From the NCBI GenBank assembly GCA_021234155.1, contig JAJEKV010000018.1, forward strand, positions 15,448,925 to 15,512,924: 64,000 bases of DNA. The letters are read 5' to 3'. Origin of the DNA: Isoetes taiwanensis. Lineage: Eukaryota > Streptophyta > Lycopodiopsida > Isoetales > Isoetaceae. The notes beneath the pieces were generated by a model. That model was given only the letters and a program-made list of their open reading frames with translations, was not told the DNA's origin and made no database searches. This document shows positions 44,650 through 56,371 of the stretch, piece after piece (within the stretch, counting starts at the first letter, position 1; every line of letters starts with the position of its first letter). The position numbers were made by a program, and so were the translations under genes.

Positions 44650-47600
44650 TCCACATTTGTCCATATCCATTTTGGATTTCATATCCAAATACAATACTAA
44701 GGCTAATCTAATCCTAACATACAAATAGCCATAATAGAAGGTCTGGATACAATCTATTTTTTCCTTAATATTTGAACAAATTGATCAGTCTCTCTACAAT
44801 CCAACATATGTGGCCACAGACTGCATTGTACTAATCCGTATTAATCCAACTAAAATGCACTTATAGCATTAAGATGAATGTTTTACGACAACAATAGCCA
44901 ATAACAATTAATTTATCACTAATCTAGGGTGTTGATGTAACTACATATCTGTATCTCTATCACAAGGCACCCAAAAGTAAAACCAACATAGGTTTTTTCC
45001 TTGGTTATATATAAAAAACCGTTCAATAATACCAACGCATGTTTGTGGGTTGATATCATTAAAAACCGCATGTGGTTTTCTCGTGTGTTTTATTAAAGTG
45101 GTATTTTGACAAAGTGATTATCAACGGTTTATACATGGTGTTTATTTAGGTGGTGATTCAACATGTTCAATAGTAGTTGTTTCATATGGTGCTTCATACA
45201 TGGTGTTTATTTAGGTGGTGTTTCAACATGCTTAGTAATAGTTGTTTCATATAGTGCTTCATGTGCAGTTTGTTAATGTGGTATATATATCTAGTGTAGC
45301 GTTTTTTAATATAGTTCTCAAAGATGCTAAAATAAGATGGTAAATTTAAATGGTTTTTAATGTATTAAAATGTCATAAGCCGAGACTTGTTTAGTGCTTC
45401 AAAGCCTTTCCAATTTATTGCATTGAAACGATAATGGTTTTCCATTAGAATGCAATGGTTCTTAACAAGTTAAAAACTATAAATCGATTTTGGTTCTTAT
45501 AAAGTTAAAAGTTGTATCACTAGCGTTTTATTGTCTAAAGCATTCCAAATTAGTTTATCATAACACCATATAATTATAACACCATATAATTATCTGCTTA
45601 GCAAGATGAAAAAACCAGGTGCAACCATATAAATGTCCTCCGCTTGTATTTTAGTAATAAAAAGGAGCTGTGTACTTTAGCAATAAAAAGGAGCTCAGAG
45701 GATTCGAACCTCGGTTAAACCATTTCTCCAATAACACAACAAGTTCTCCCGAAGAAGCCCTCCTATTACTATGGTCTAAAAATGTATATCAACATCCAGA
45801 ACTTTAGAGTTAGAAGGTCTTCATCAACTACAGAATGTTGAAGTTGGAAGGTCTTCATCAACTACAGTTGAAATGCAAGAAGCACTTCATGCTTTAGGTT
45901 CTGGTACACTAGAAACATAGGCGAGAGATCATGTTCAGACATAAAGATAAAATCTGATTTGATGGGTGATAACTCTGCAGAACCTAATATCGAAGTTAGT
46001 GATGCTATGACAGATTCAAACTCTGAAAATCAATCTACCATGGCGAAAATATAAGCATGTAAAACATTGTGCATCTAACAAACAAAACGTTTGGTCCGTT
46101 ACTTTGAATCCAATGTGTAGTGCTGGCAGTAAAAACAAACTCTTGTTCAGCAGTGTCTCCAATTCTTTTCAAATATGAGTTGCATATATCAAATATAACT
46201 CTTATGCTTAATTAAGAAGGTTTGTTAAAAGAGCTAACTCAAGCAAAGGCATGGAAAAATCTTGCCAAGTTCAATAATCGTTTCCTAGTATGGATGAGAT
46301 CGTAGAGAACTCTTGAAAATAGCATGATTCTCTCGTTTCAGTAACAGATACAAGAAACATAATGAAAGTATGCATGTAGCTATCCTTGTACAAGGCAAAG
46401 AAAATCCCTGGTTAAGAAGAGCAAGGATAAAAAAAGGGCAGAGTTTAATCTTTACTCAGAATCGTAGTACCTTACACTATTTAACCGCTACAAATCCAAA
46501 GGTGCATTTGCTAGTGCGTCTCCTCTTCCAACAACAAACCACCTCCTTTCATGTCAGAAAGAGACAAGAAAATATGACAAGGTGCTTGTTTGTTTTGCAA
46601 CAACTAATTAGAAAAAAGAACAAGGAAGCATACATAAATTCATGCAAAGGATAAACTAGCACCTTGCCATCTCTGAGAGCAAGTTGAAAGTAGTTGAATG
46701 GGTTCCTTCTTTTAAAACTAGTATGAACTTCCTTCTCACAAGATCCTTGTCGCAAGAAAAATGTCAAGAAAAGAGTAAAGCATTTAGTTTCTCTTGTGAA
46801 TATTTACACTCTACCCGCTAGCGATCTACCAACAACATCCTAAATCAATATTCAAGACCAACAAGCTCTCTAAGATTCTCTCGCATTGTGCCAAGTTTTA
46901 CTTGTGTATAGATTTATAGTCTACCCGGTTTTATGATCTACCAACAAACATAATAAATCAATATTCAAGACAAACAACAAGCTCTCTAAGATTCTATGCA
47001 AATCGTTAGACACCGAAAGCTAGTAGACTAACTTTTCAAGGAAGGAATGCAATCGAAACCCAAAAATGTTGCTTACGTAACCCAAAATCAGAAAAGCCGC
47101 CCCAGCTTCTTTCCAAATGCGACCGCTTTGTTGCAGGGAAACTTGTAGAAGCAACCACCGTGATAAATTTATCCCTCTCCATATGTAAAAGAGGCCGATT
47201 TTGCTAGCTGACTGCTTTGCACGAAGCTACGATTTGAAAATCCGCACCGCATTACACCAAAGAAAAGAAAAACAGGCCGCCGTCCTTCTTCCTGGGCCGC
47301 AATCTTCACAGTGCACTAGGGTTAGGTCACAATTTCGCGGCCTAAAATACATCAATATTCATTTTGAAATTACAAACTACGATTCGCAGCTCCAAACTAA
47401 TATTACACCGTGGTTCAAAAACTTTTAAGCCTTATCAGAGAATTTGCCGCCTATAGATAATATGTACTGGATTTAATATAGAACAAGACTTGGATATACC
47501 GAATTTTACACTAATAAACTATGTTATTTTGTACTGGAAATTTTGAATTTCAACCGGAATCTTAAGGGCCTAACCCCCACTTTTTCAAACCCTGTATTAC

Positions 47601-48270
47601 ACCAAGTTGAATAGCTACCAAACTGAACAGTGAAGAAACTCCTTTAGGCCTACTGGAATGGCTTTTCCCAAAAAAAGTGTGCTGTCAAGGAGGTTGTCCG
47701 CTAGAAAGTTGAGCGTAGATAAAAGGGGAGTTGTGAATAGAGATTGAAGTTGAATCAGGCACACCAATTGTAATTATTATGAAATATAATTATTTGTTCC
47801 ATATGGTTGGCAAGGGCCATTAAACTCTAGGCCTTAAACATTTTAGAGATAAATCCTTTGAAGGCAAGAGGGCCAATAAAATGTTCTAGGGAATATTAAA
47901 CATATATGCCAAGGGGGAACTCTTACCACCACTACCTTGGCAAATCAATACCCCCTAGAGCATAAAATAAAGTTAAGGGCACCCATTAAGGGGGATTCAT
48001 ACCTCCACCCTAGGAAAAATATGGGCCCTTAACAATAAAAAGAGGGGTGGAAATCTAACCTCCAAAACGTGAGCATCTTGATAGGGGATGGCGATAGTGT
48101 TCAACAGATGATATCCCGTTTTGGACGGAGAAACAAATTAGCTCCATTATTATTACCCCGACAGCGCAGAGTCGCCGAATGATCGACTGGAGGACCATTT
48201 CGCTTTTTGTTTCTTTGCGTTAAGCTCCATAGCCATGGCGACCGGATCTATGCTTATAGATTATGCTACT
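44650..48270. other. no gene seen; 65-bp tandem duplication and a tRNA-like T-arm
   Basis: ATACATGGTGTTTATTTAGG starts two direct units at 45,131 and 45,196. At about 45,695-45,712 the minus strand reads GAGGTTCGAATCCTC, a perfect T-arm, but no complete tRNA cloverleaf surrounds it. The ORFs at 46,370-46,767 and 47,201-47,428 show no domains. Confidence 0.4.
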
Positions 48271-48271
48271 T

Positions 48272-48600
48272 TCAGAGAATGCCTGAGAGCCTATAATAGA
48301 GGTCATTGGATGCTTCCAGCATGTCAAAATACATGCGCTGCATGTGTACCAAGTTTCGCAGGTCTTTTCTATAAAGACTCTGCCCCTTAGAATTTTTAAT
48401 GCCGTAAAGAAGCAGAGTTGTAGCTATGACGATTGTTACCTTGAAGATATCTTCCACCATCTATAAAATATCTGTAAGATATGGTGCTCTCAGTGTCTAC
48501 GCTTCTGTTCACTCTCAATCCGCAACGATCGAGTAATCGCATGCTAACCGCCAAACCGAGCATATTCGATTGAACTCCATTTAGCAAGTATTGCAAGTTC
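48272..48600 (-). other. unrecognised minus-strand open frames, possibly a relic
   Basis: Two overlapping frames (48,596-48,396 and 48,460-48,272) may be one interrupted coding stretch: GVQSNMLGLAVSMRLLDRCG, then VEDIFKVTIVIATTLLLYG with a hydrophobic segment, and QSLYRKDLRNLVHMQRMYFD. No family recognised. Confidence that it ever coded is low. Confidence 0.2.
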
Positions 48601-48605
48601 GCATC

Positions 48606-48760
48606 TTTTTTTTTTTTTTTTTTTTTTTTGGGTTATCTCCGTCACGTCGTGCGGAATATTCCTCATACATTCCAAACTAAGCACGATCTTGGCCTCCTCG
48701 CTTAGGACATTCCACCTAATATCCCTCAATCTTCACCTCCATGCCTAGGGTTTGCCCTTT
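48606..48760 (-). mobile_element. poly(T)24: 3' end of a minus-strand retrocopy
   Basis: A T24 run at about 48,606-48,629 reads as a poly(A) tail on the minus strand. The sequence to its right (to perhaps 48,760) would be the body of a SINE, LINE tail or processed transcript. The body is not identified and the left target duplication was not found. Confidence 0.4.
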
Positions 48761-50930
48761 GTGCAATCCAAAAAGGGGTATTAGACTCTTCTAAACTCCG
48801 GATGATTCCGTAAGTCTAATACCTAAGGGAGGTATTAGACTAGTCTAAACTGATCTTGTGCATTCTACAAGTCGAATACTTTTATGAGTATTACAACAGT
48901 CGAATATGTAGCATTATAATAGGGGGTTTTTTTTATGTTTTTGTACTGTTTTCTCTAAGGTTTTCATATGATTTGGTGGTCGTATTCATCCAGGTGTACT
49001 AAAGAGTATTTCTAGAGTGCAACCTTTTGTTAGCCGTTGATTTTAGAAAAGGGGGCAAATCCTGTGGTGGGGGCTTTTTTGTGCTGGTTTTTTTAGGGTT
49101 TAATATCTAGGGCTAGCATGCATGAGCTTATTGTTGCAGGGAAAGCCTTGTGATTTTCAAAGGAACTGGAAAGGAATTGCCTAATGCATCACCGATAATG
49201 GGCGCAAAGGCAGAGCTTATTGTTACGGCCAGTTCTTTGGCAAGGACTTTGATATCCGGATTGAAAAATTTATTTAGAGAAGCTGTTATAATGGCAGCAG
49301 CCATTCTAACGTCGTGTGTGTCCTTCCTCCTGCTTTTGTGTTTTAAACGTTGTGTTTTAAACGATGGAGCTATTTTTCTTTTTTCATTTCTATGAACATG
49401 TAGAGGCCCTTTAGCTTACGGACAGATTGATTGGTTTGCGGTGCCGGGATGCAAATGCCAGATCGATCGTATGGTATGGCACGGTCAGATCTAGTAGACG
49501 CCTTAGTTATCCATCGCATGCCCATTTGGTTCATTAATTTTAAAGACATGAAGATGGTATGCTTTCATAGCTCGACCGATTCCAACGGTTCATCGCCTTT
49601 TAAAAAGTGAAGATGGTATGTTTTCAAGCTCGATCCGGTTTCAACAGCTCATTAGTTTTATAGAAATGAAGATCGTGATGCTTCCACACTCTGCCCTATT
49701 TTTCCACTTGTTAAGTATTACTGGGTTGAAGGATACCAAGCAGCTGTACCATTCTTATTGCTTGAACTCACTAAATACGTGGCATGCAAAGAAATAGAAT
49801 TTAACTGATGCAAGGCCCCCCGGTAAGTTAGTTCTCACCTCTCAAGCAAACGGGATCCATTTATGTACGTGGATTGTGGAGTTCAAAATTCGATCATCAT
49901 GGCGGGGGCATGGCGACAAATTCTACTTTTCTCGCCTAGGGATATTTGGTAAGCTTTGTTATCCCGATAAATTTAGCTCCAAGAGTACATATTTGCACTT
50001 GCAAAAACACAATAGGCAGGGACATCCTCAAAATAGAGCTAAGTACAAGGAACTGAACCGATATTAATGGCAATACAGGGCATGCAGAAATATACTATTT
50101 CTCAATTCTCATTTGTATTGTGTTCTATTGGCAGATGAGCATGAAGATTCTGAGATGCTAAGTTGGTATCTTTTATTTGTCTCTAATTGTGTAGATCTTT
50201 TGGCATTTCCGAGATGCTAATATGTTTGTTTCCTTGTTGGTATATTTTCTTTGTCTCTGATTGTGTAGATCTTTTGGCATTTTTGTATGCAGGGCATTGC
50301 CTACAAATTAGCTTCTGCTAGATTGCCTACAAATCTAGCATGACATATTAGCTTCTATGGATTTTGTCGTCTCGTGTACGTAGGACCTATCAAGTAGAGA
50401 TTGGAAATAATCAAAGATGAATTCTATAGCTTGGCTACTTGACGCACAGAAAATTGACATCCAAATTGGCGCCCATAACGCGACAACTATGTTTTAGTTA
50501 GAATGGCACGCTGTACCGGAATGGAATAGGTTGCAGTGTTCATACGATTGGGGATATTTTTGCAATTTGGTTTATGTTGGAAGTTAGAGAAGTGTTAACC
50601 AATTCAAACCTTGGACAAGAATACTCCCATGTCTATTCCTTGTGAGTTCTTGTAAAGTTTTGCTTATTCTGAAGTTGAAGTGCTCAAGTATTTACGTTCA
50701 TTTCAGAGTTTATGCCCATCCATTTAAGTTGCAAGGCAAATATTGGTTGAGAATTGTGGAAATATGATGATCTCATGTTTACCAAATCTTAACTCGATCC
50801 ATTTGTGGAGATGTTTGATTATTCCCCACAACATATATATCAAGATGGCATTTTTTAAATATACGACAACATAGGTGCCATGGCAAAGCACATGGTTTAA
50901 GTGCTCTTCACGACTATATTGTTTTAGGCA
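48760..50930. other. no gene seen; short tandem repeats
   Basis: GAAGATGGTATG(C/T)TTTCA...AGCTCGA occurs as imperfect ~65-bp tandem units from about 49,550 to 49,700. TTGTGTAGATCTTTTGGCATTT is duplicated near 50,187 and 50,261. The ORF at 49,150-49,395 encodes a hydrophobic stretch without recognisable family. Confidence 0.4.
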
Positions 50931-51043
50931 AGGCCTTGAAGGGGCCAAAATTTTCTTAATCTAACACAAACCATTACATCTAATGTTTCCAAGTGTGATA
51001 TGATGTTTGTTTTTTGCCCCGAAGGGGCAAAATTTTTTTTGTG

Positions 51044-51438
51044 TTATAACACAAACCATTACATTACACACCTTAAAATTAAATTCCCCCTTAAACCCCC
51101 TTTTGTTTGGGTGCATATTCACACGGGGGGCGACTCCGGGCAACGAGAGTTGTTGGATGGGCATATTCACCCATTATTCCTTGATCTACACCGTACACAA
51201 AATTCCTCGTTTGTGGGGTATGGATGTATAGAAATTATGATACTGTATAATAAGATTTGAAAAATACTATAAGATTTCAGGTAACATACTATATGGTGTT
51301 GATTTTGTACGTGCAAAACATAATTATAGGGGCTCTCGTTGCCCGGAGTCGCCCCCCGTGTGAATATGCACCCAAACAAAAGGGGGTTTAAGGGGGAATT
51401 TAATTTTAAGGTGTGTAATGTAATGGTTTGTGTTATAA
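51044..51438. mobile_element. inverted-repeat element with perfect 106-bp arms
   Basis: 51,044-51,149 and 51,333-51,438 are exact reverse complements as far as I can read, starting TTATAACACAAACCATTAC. The spacer is 183 bp. The identity of the arms implies a recent origin, or an assembly palindrome. TTATAA at both outer ends could be a palindromic target duplication. A diverged piece (AACACAAACCATTACAT) sits just left at about 50,963. Confidence 0.8.
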
Positions 51439-51439
51439 A

Positions 51440-52085
51440 CATCTATAAGATATGTGGGTTTTGTTAGTGATTAAGAAAATTGTATAAAAGACCATATCTA
51501 TGGTGGTTTGATACTAATTAACTACATTGTTTATTGTTTTGATACTTTGTAAATAACCTTTGCGAATTGTCCGCCGTAAATAACCACCTCTTTGGGTAAA
51601 AATTATAAATAACCGCCATGACAATTGCGCTGGCATTCAAAACCATGCTATAAATTGCACCAATTTTTAGTAAACAATGCTACAAACAAAAACAAACTTC
51701 AATAACCACCATGTAATGGGAATTGGCATACAAAAGCACCTTATAAACTACTACAACATTATAAGTGGTACTACAACAGAAAGTTCACTTGAATAACCAT
51801 CATCCTATCTAATGTGTTGTTGAAAAACCATACCATAAACCACTACCAATTTGATGAACTATGTTATCCTAGGCAACCCACAAGAATAACCATCATTGAT
51901 ATACAAAACCATGCTATAAACCATTGTCCATCTTAATAAACCACATATAATTTATAAAAACCACTTAAATACGTGGTTTTTACTAAGAATATTTTTTTTC
52001 ACATAAAAAACCACATCTATAGTGGTTTTTTAGTGGTTAATTGTGGCGTTTAAATTTTTAGATGCCTTGTGTATAACATATAATT
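51440..52085. repeat. AT-rich block of diverged ACCAC/GTGGT-containing repeats
   Basis: Many variants of AATAACCACCAT, AAAACCATGCTATAAAC and GTGGTTTTTA are scattered here in both orientations. Sequence around 45,000-45,260 looks similar in style (GTGGTGTTT words). Probably decayed MITE or satellite copies. No gene. Confidence 0.4.
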
Positions 52086-52096
52086 ATAATGGGGCA

Positions 52097-52280
52097 GTTT
52101 CTGGAATGTTCCATAAATAAAGATTGAGCCTAAATTTTTCAATGGTTCGTGCCAGGGGAAGCTACTAGAAGATTGCAGGAGGACGAGGCGTTTCTAGAAG
52201 CTGCAGTGTCCGGGATTTTCCGAAGGTAACCGAATGTTTCTCGAATGATCTCGAGAAGGCTTTGTTTTGGTATAAAAGGG
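52097..52280 (+). promoter_or_regulatory. heat-shock-element promoter with TATA box
   Basis: TTCTGGAATGTTC at 52,099-52,111 fits the consensus TTCnnGAAnnTTC exactly. Further half-sites follow: TTCTAGAAG (52,192-52,200), TTCTCGAA (52,238-52,245) and TCGAGAAGG (about 52,251). TATAAAAGG lies at 52,271-52,279. This is a textbook plant heat-shock promoter layout (HSF trimers bind inverted nGAAn units). The next coding start is MYG1 at 52,600. An LTR promoter is an alternative. Confidence 0.65.
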
Positions 52281-52599
52281 AGGAGCGGCCGGTCGGCTTA
52301 ACCCATAGCGACTTGTGGCAGCTATAGGTTTGGGAAACGGAGTTTCTGGAGAGAGACGACGGAAGCTGTGTTTGAATTAAAGTAACGCTTGCGTTTGAAA
52401 CTTGCGGAGAGCTGGGTTGAGTTTTGAGGATTGCGTTCCAACGTAGGGCTTAGCCCAATATCATAGAATAGAGTTGATGCGCCAACGCCTAAGGGCGCTG
52501 CTCGCTTTTCTTTTGTCCCCTTTTCTTTTTGTTTGAGTTTCTGTGAAACCCTACAGAATAAGCGAGATGGGAAAACAGAACCGGGGATAATAATCTCAC

Positions 52600-53282
52600 A
52601 TGTTGAAGGTGGCAGCTAGGAGAGCCATTTTGCCTCCGCTTCGCTGCTGCTCGCTATTTCGTGGATGAATGCATATGCCTGTGTCTCCTTGAAGCCCAAG
52701 CGCATTGGGACACATAATGGGACTTTTCATTATGATGAAGCATTAGGGTGTTTCCTCATTCGCCTTACGGACAAGTTCGCAGTGCAGATAGTTAGGACCG
52801 TAGACCGTAAGGTTAGTGTTTAGTTACACCAGCTTTGTTAGTACTTTTTCATGTGTCCGCTTTGCATAAATGTCTAGTCTAATACACGTCCACAAACGAA
52901 GCTCTTAATGCTGGGAATAAACGCTTACCTATGCATACGTATATGTAACACTCTACACAAACATTTTGGTCGCAATGCTGTCTAAGCGTATTACAAACTA
53001 ATGCTTTTCCTCAACTAATAACTAACATCCTTTTAATGTGTTTCTAGTACGGCAGCGAATCGGTAATTGGTCTGGTGCATTATTATTGTACTTACTAGTT
53101 ACAATAACGCTTTGCTAATTCAGGACATAATTTTACAGATTTTAGATCAGTTGGATGTTGTGTTGGATGTTGGAGGCGTGTATGATGCTAAAAGGGAAAT
53201 GGATCATCATCAGCGGGGTTTTGATCATTGCTTTGGAAATGGATTTTAAACAAAGCTTGGTAGTGCGGGTCTTATATACAAG
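52600..53282 (+). pseudogene. MYG1: MYG1 exonuclease, first two coding exons
   Basis: MYG1 (UPF0160) is a DHH-type 3'-5' RNA exonuclease of nucleus and mitochondria. ATG 52,600 begins a basic, Arg-rich presequence (MLKVAARRAILPPLRCC) like a mitochondrial transit peptide. A one- or two-base shift after CGCTGCTGCTCGC leads to SLKPKRIGTHNGTFHYDEAL and FAVQIVRTVD. Exon 1 ends near 52,811 (GTTAGT donor). Exon 2 (53,139-53,282) gives LDQLDVVLDVGGVYDAKREM, the metal-site DHHQRGF and KLGSAGLIYK, with one TAA at 53,247-53,249 where Lys is expected. No later exons were found, so at least the C-terminal two thirds are missing here. A HSE/TATA promoter lies upstream. Confidence 0.75.
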
Positions 53283-53510
53283 GTTGGCTTGATTTTCATT
53301 CCATTTTTGTCTCCTATATTACATGTCCATTTTCATTGAGATGGTCTTGAGAGAGTGGCTTCGACAGTTTTCTTTATATTTTTCCAACACTGAAGAAAAA
53401 GGAAGGGTCCAGGAAAGAGGTTCAGTCCTTAGAAGATTTATCTATTCCAAGATGGAAAGGAAGTGACACGGAGGTTGTCATGTTTGTAGACAAAATCAGC
53501 ATAGTATGTG
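53283..53510. other. sequence after MYG1 exon 2, nothing recognised
   Basis: A GTTGGC donor follows exon 2, but no third MYG1 exon (HFGKE-like) could be found here or further right. Confidence 0.4.
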
Positions 53511-53512
53511 TT

Positions 53513-54385
53513 CTAAATTTTTAAGTGAATTAAAAGTTCCATTGTTCTGTTTTCCCCAGCTAGATATAAGAAATTGATTATGCTCTTCCTGCACAGCAGC
53601 TTTCGATCTGTATGTGATGCACCATCTTCATAAGAAACCGGATGTTCTTGCAGCCACAAAATCATAGGGAACATATGGATCATAGTCATGAGGATCTTTA
53701 CAGCCTTTTCCAGAAGCACTGGCAGATTTGTAGCAAGTGTGCTTTCAGTAAGAGGCTCTGAGTGAGAGCAGCTTTAGGTGATGATCTGGAGTAACTACAG
53801 AACAAGGTACTCCATATCTCCTTTTCATGGGAGGTGTAAGTGTGTGTAGCGATGCGGATTCAAGTAGATACCTGGCTGTTCACTTGCGTATAAATCAGGT
53901 AATTGTTTATTCCTTTGTCCAACCTGAATTGCCGAGCATATATATATCATCGCATTACTTAGATTGGTGAAGATCCTACCTATGTAGTCGCTGTCTTGGC
54001 ATATAGTCTTACCGTAGAATATGAGTTCAATATAACCTCTGTATGGAATTTTTCCGGATGTCATCTCTAATGCTGTGAAGAATAGATGGAGATAGCCAGA
54101 ATGGTTCTGCTCAGTTCGATTGTTCCTTGCAGAAATGTTCAGGATTGTCATAATAGATTCTGTAATCTTCTTGCCAGGGAATAAAACGGCAAGGGCGAGC
54201 TTCATGTCAGCTCCATTTTTTTTAACCGAGATTGAACAGCAGCTGAGACGCCAATAAACCTGCTCTTCTGAATATCTAACCAGTGTTTTAATGCTGATAA
54301 TAATTATGATTTTAACTATGCATGGATTCTGACAATCATTTATCCCTGAAGAATAGTCTCGATGTTGTCTAAAGTAGAGAAGCAA
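53513..54385 (-). CDS. unrecognised minus-strand open frames (186 and 68 codons)
   Basis: A 186-codon frame (54,385-53,825) and a 68-codon frame (53,719-53,513) lie in tandem on the minus strand, perhaps as exons. Readable parts: KKNGADMKLALAVLFPGKKI, TALEMTSGKIPYRGYIELIF, LSNAMIYICSAIQVGQRN; then VLLEKAVKILMTMIHMFPM. Splice-like signals between them were not convincing. I recognise no family. The length in AT-rich DNA makes a real or former exon possible. Confidence 0.3.
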
Positions 54386-55640
54386 CTATATGCCTAGAAC
54401 CTTAGTATTCTATCTTAAATTCTGTAAATTGAGCATACCTGCTCTGATATGTTTATTATTTATAGACAAACTTTAAGTATTTTTGTGATTTCTCCCTAAT
54501 ATTTCATTGATATTTCCTTCATGCTGCATTGCATAGATGCTGTAAGGCTGTCTTCAAGGCTGTGGTTCAAATTCTCTTCAGTCATGTGCTGCTTTACAAT
54601 TCAATTGCACTCCCATTGTTCAAACTTGAGGCCTTATTTAATTAGACTAGTTACTTATGTTTGACACAGAAAATTCTGTCTACACAACAAAGACAATGTG
54701 TTTTACGTTTAACATTTTGCATTTGATAACATGCCATTCTGATTAATTGTCCCATCTCATACCCCTAAGCAGTACAATTGTTTAAGCATTCAACATTACA
54801 GCTTACCATCCCACCTGGTATTGAGCTTAAGTTTTAGATCTAAGTTTTTGTACAGCATCATAATCCACATTTTACTCAACTTGCGTATGTTGTGGCAGTT
54901 CCCATGTTATTAAAAGTTGTAGAAATTGAAAGTTGTAAGGCATGTTATTGTATTTATCTTATATCTCTATGGCTTTTTATTTTCCTCTTTTCTTCCAACC
55001 CACATGGGATTTGGATATGAACACACAATGGATTCGCATCAAGTGAAGGTGTCACAGCCATAGCTAGAGCTCACTACTTACATGAAGATGAAGATCAATT
55101 CCTTAAGTATGACAGATGCTATGCAGCTACAACTAGGTTATTGGCTAATGAATAGTAGGGTGTTCAGAAAGAACTCTCATACAACATATGTTCCATGTTC
55201 ATTGTCCAAGGTCAGCCATGACAAACTCCTTTTGTTATCCATAATGATTTTAGCTAAACTTACCCTCGAAAATAATCCCAAACGTTTTGTGATTTAATTA
55301 AACTCTACAAATATTGCCTCTCATACTTTCCAACATTTAGCAAAATTAACCCAAAAAATTATTATACTTTTTCCCAATTGTTTCTCTTTACTTTACTCAT
55401 TTTCTTTGTGAAGACATGTTAAAAGAAATGCCACTAGCTAAGTCTAGGTCTCAAACTTTTGGCGTATGGTTTCCTGGAATAGACCCCCCATTCAATAGTC
55501 AATATTTCTTTCGATTAAATGCATTTGCAAATGCAATTGTTGTTATCTTCAGACTAGGTGATAACATCATCCTAAATACTGCATAGAGGGTTTTGTACAA
55601 GGATAAAAAAGAAGTGATATTTACCCTAGAAACTTTGACA
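54386..55640. other. no gene seen
   Basis: AT-rich, with only short ORFs. No repeat structure noted. Confidence 0.4.
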
Positions 55641-55649
55641 AGGTTTAGG

Positions 55650-56180
55650 TTACTAGACATTGTGTGGAGTTCTTATAAAGTCATAAGTGACTTGCTATGC
55701 TTAATGTAGTTTGCAATGTGCCTCTTCATATCTGGCCGAAAGTAGCTGGAGCGGATCTTAAAATATGTCTTCATGAATCTTGCATGCCCCGCTATAAGAC
55801 TGTACGTGTGCCGTGGAGAATGAGCTTGCAAACTCCTGATGTTTCGGGCATTCATAACTTATTCTTACAATAAAGAGGGTTACCTTCCTTCTTATAATGG
55901 CAAAAAGCTTCCTTCTCCTTATCCGCTCTAGCTTCCTTAGATAGACTTTGCCATATTTCTTGAGATTCAAGATCTAGAGGAAGACTCGCTTCTATCTCGC
56001 TACCAAACTCACTCGTGAGAGTGGAAATCGCATTGCAATGTGTTCGGTGACCAATGGATGCCCGGAAAGAGCGCCATAATCATACACAATTTCAGAATCA
56101 TATTCCTCGAGGAATTCCATCCTGCTTTTGGATCTATGGCTTGCACTATCTTCTCAAGTGTGGGGATAACCCTCAATGTA
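55650..56180 (-). mobile_element. Ty3/gypsy pol fragment (end of RNase H, integrase zinc finger)
   Basis: On the minus strand, from right to left: RMEFLEEYDSEIVYDYG (end of RNase H, normally followed by NVVADALSR), ALSGHPLVTE, then SEFGSEIEASLPLDLESQEI, KEGNPLYCKNKL and the integrase HHCC region, with IAGHARFMKTYFKIRSSYF and PDMKRHIANYIKHS. The order is that of Ty3/gypsy pol. At least two frameshifts. Catalytic parts of RT and integrase are missing. It lies downstream (in its own sense) of the reverse-oriented LTR at 56,372-57,400. Confidence 0.8.
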
Positions 56181-56371
56181 ACCCCTCAACGCCCCCGTTC
56201 ATTAATCCCGACATAGAGCCGTAAACGTATGAACTAATCCGTGTATTCTTGGACCGCGAGGTTCCTCTATTCCGTGCAAAGAGAAAGTCCGATCTCGGCC
56301 GGGTAATGGCAGGCGCTTTAGGGACGAATGAGATTTGAATGCTTTAGCAAAAACCTTGTATCAGAACCTGC

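Noticed and set aside
45660-45780. tRNA gene on the minus strand (perfect T-arm GAGGTTCGAATCCTC)
   Set aside because: Only the 3' part is tRNA-like; acceptor pairing covers about four pairs and no convincing D-arm or anticodon arm is present. At best a tRNA-derived relic.
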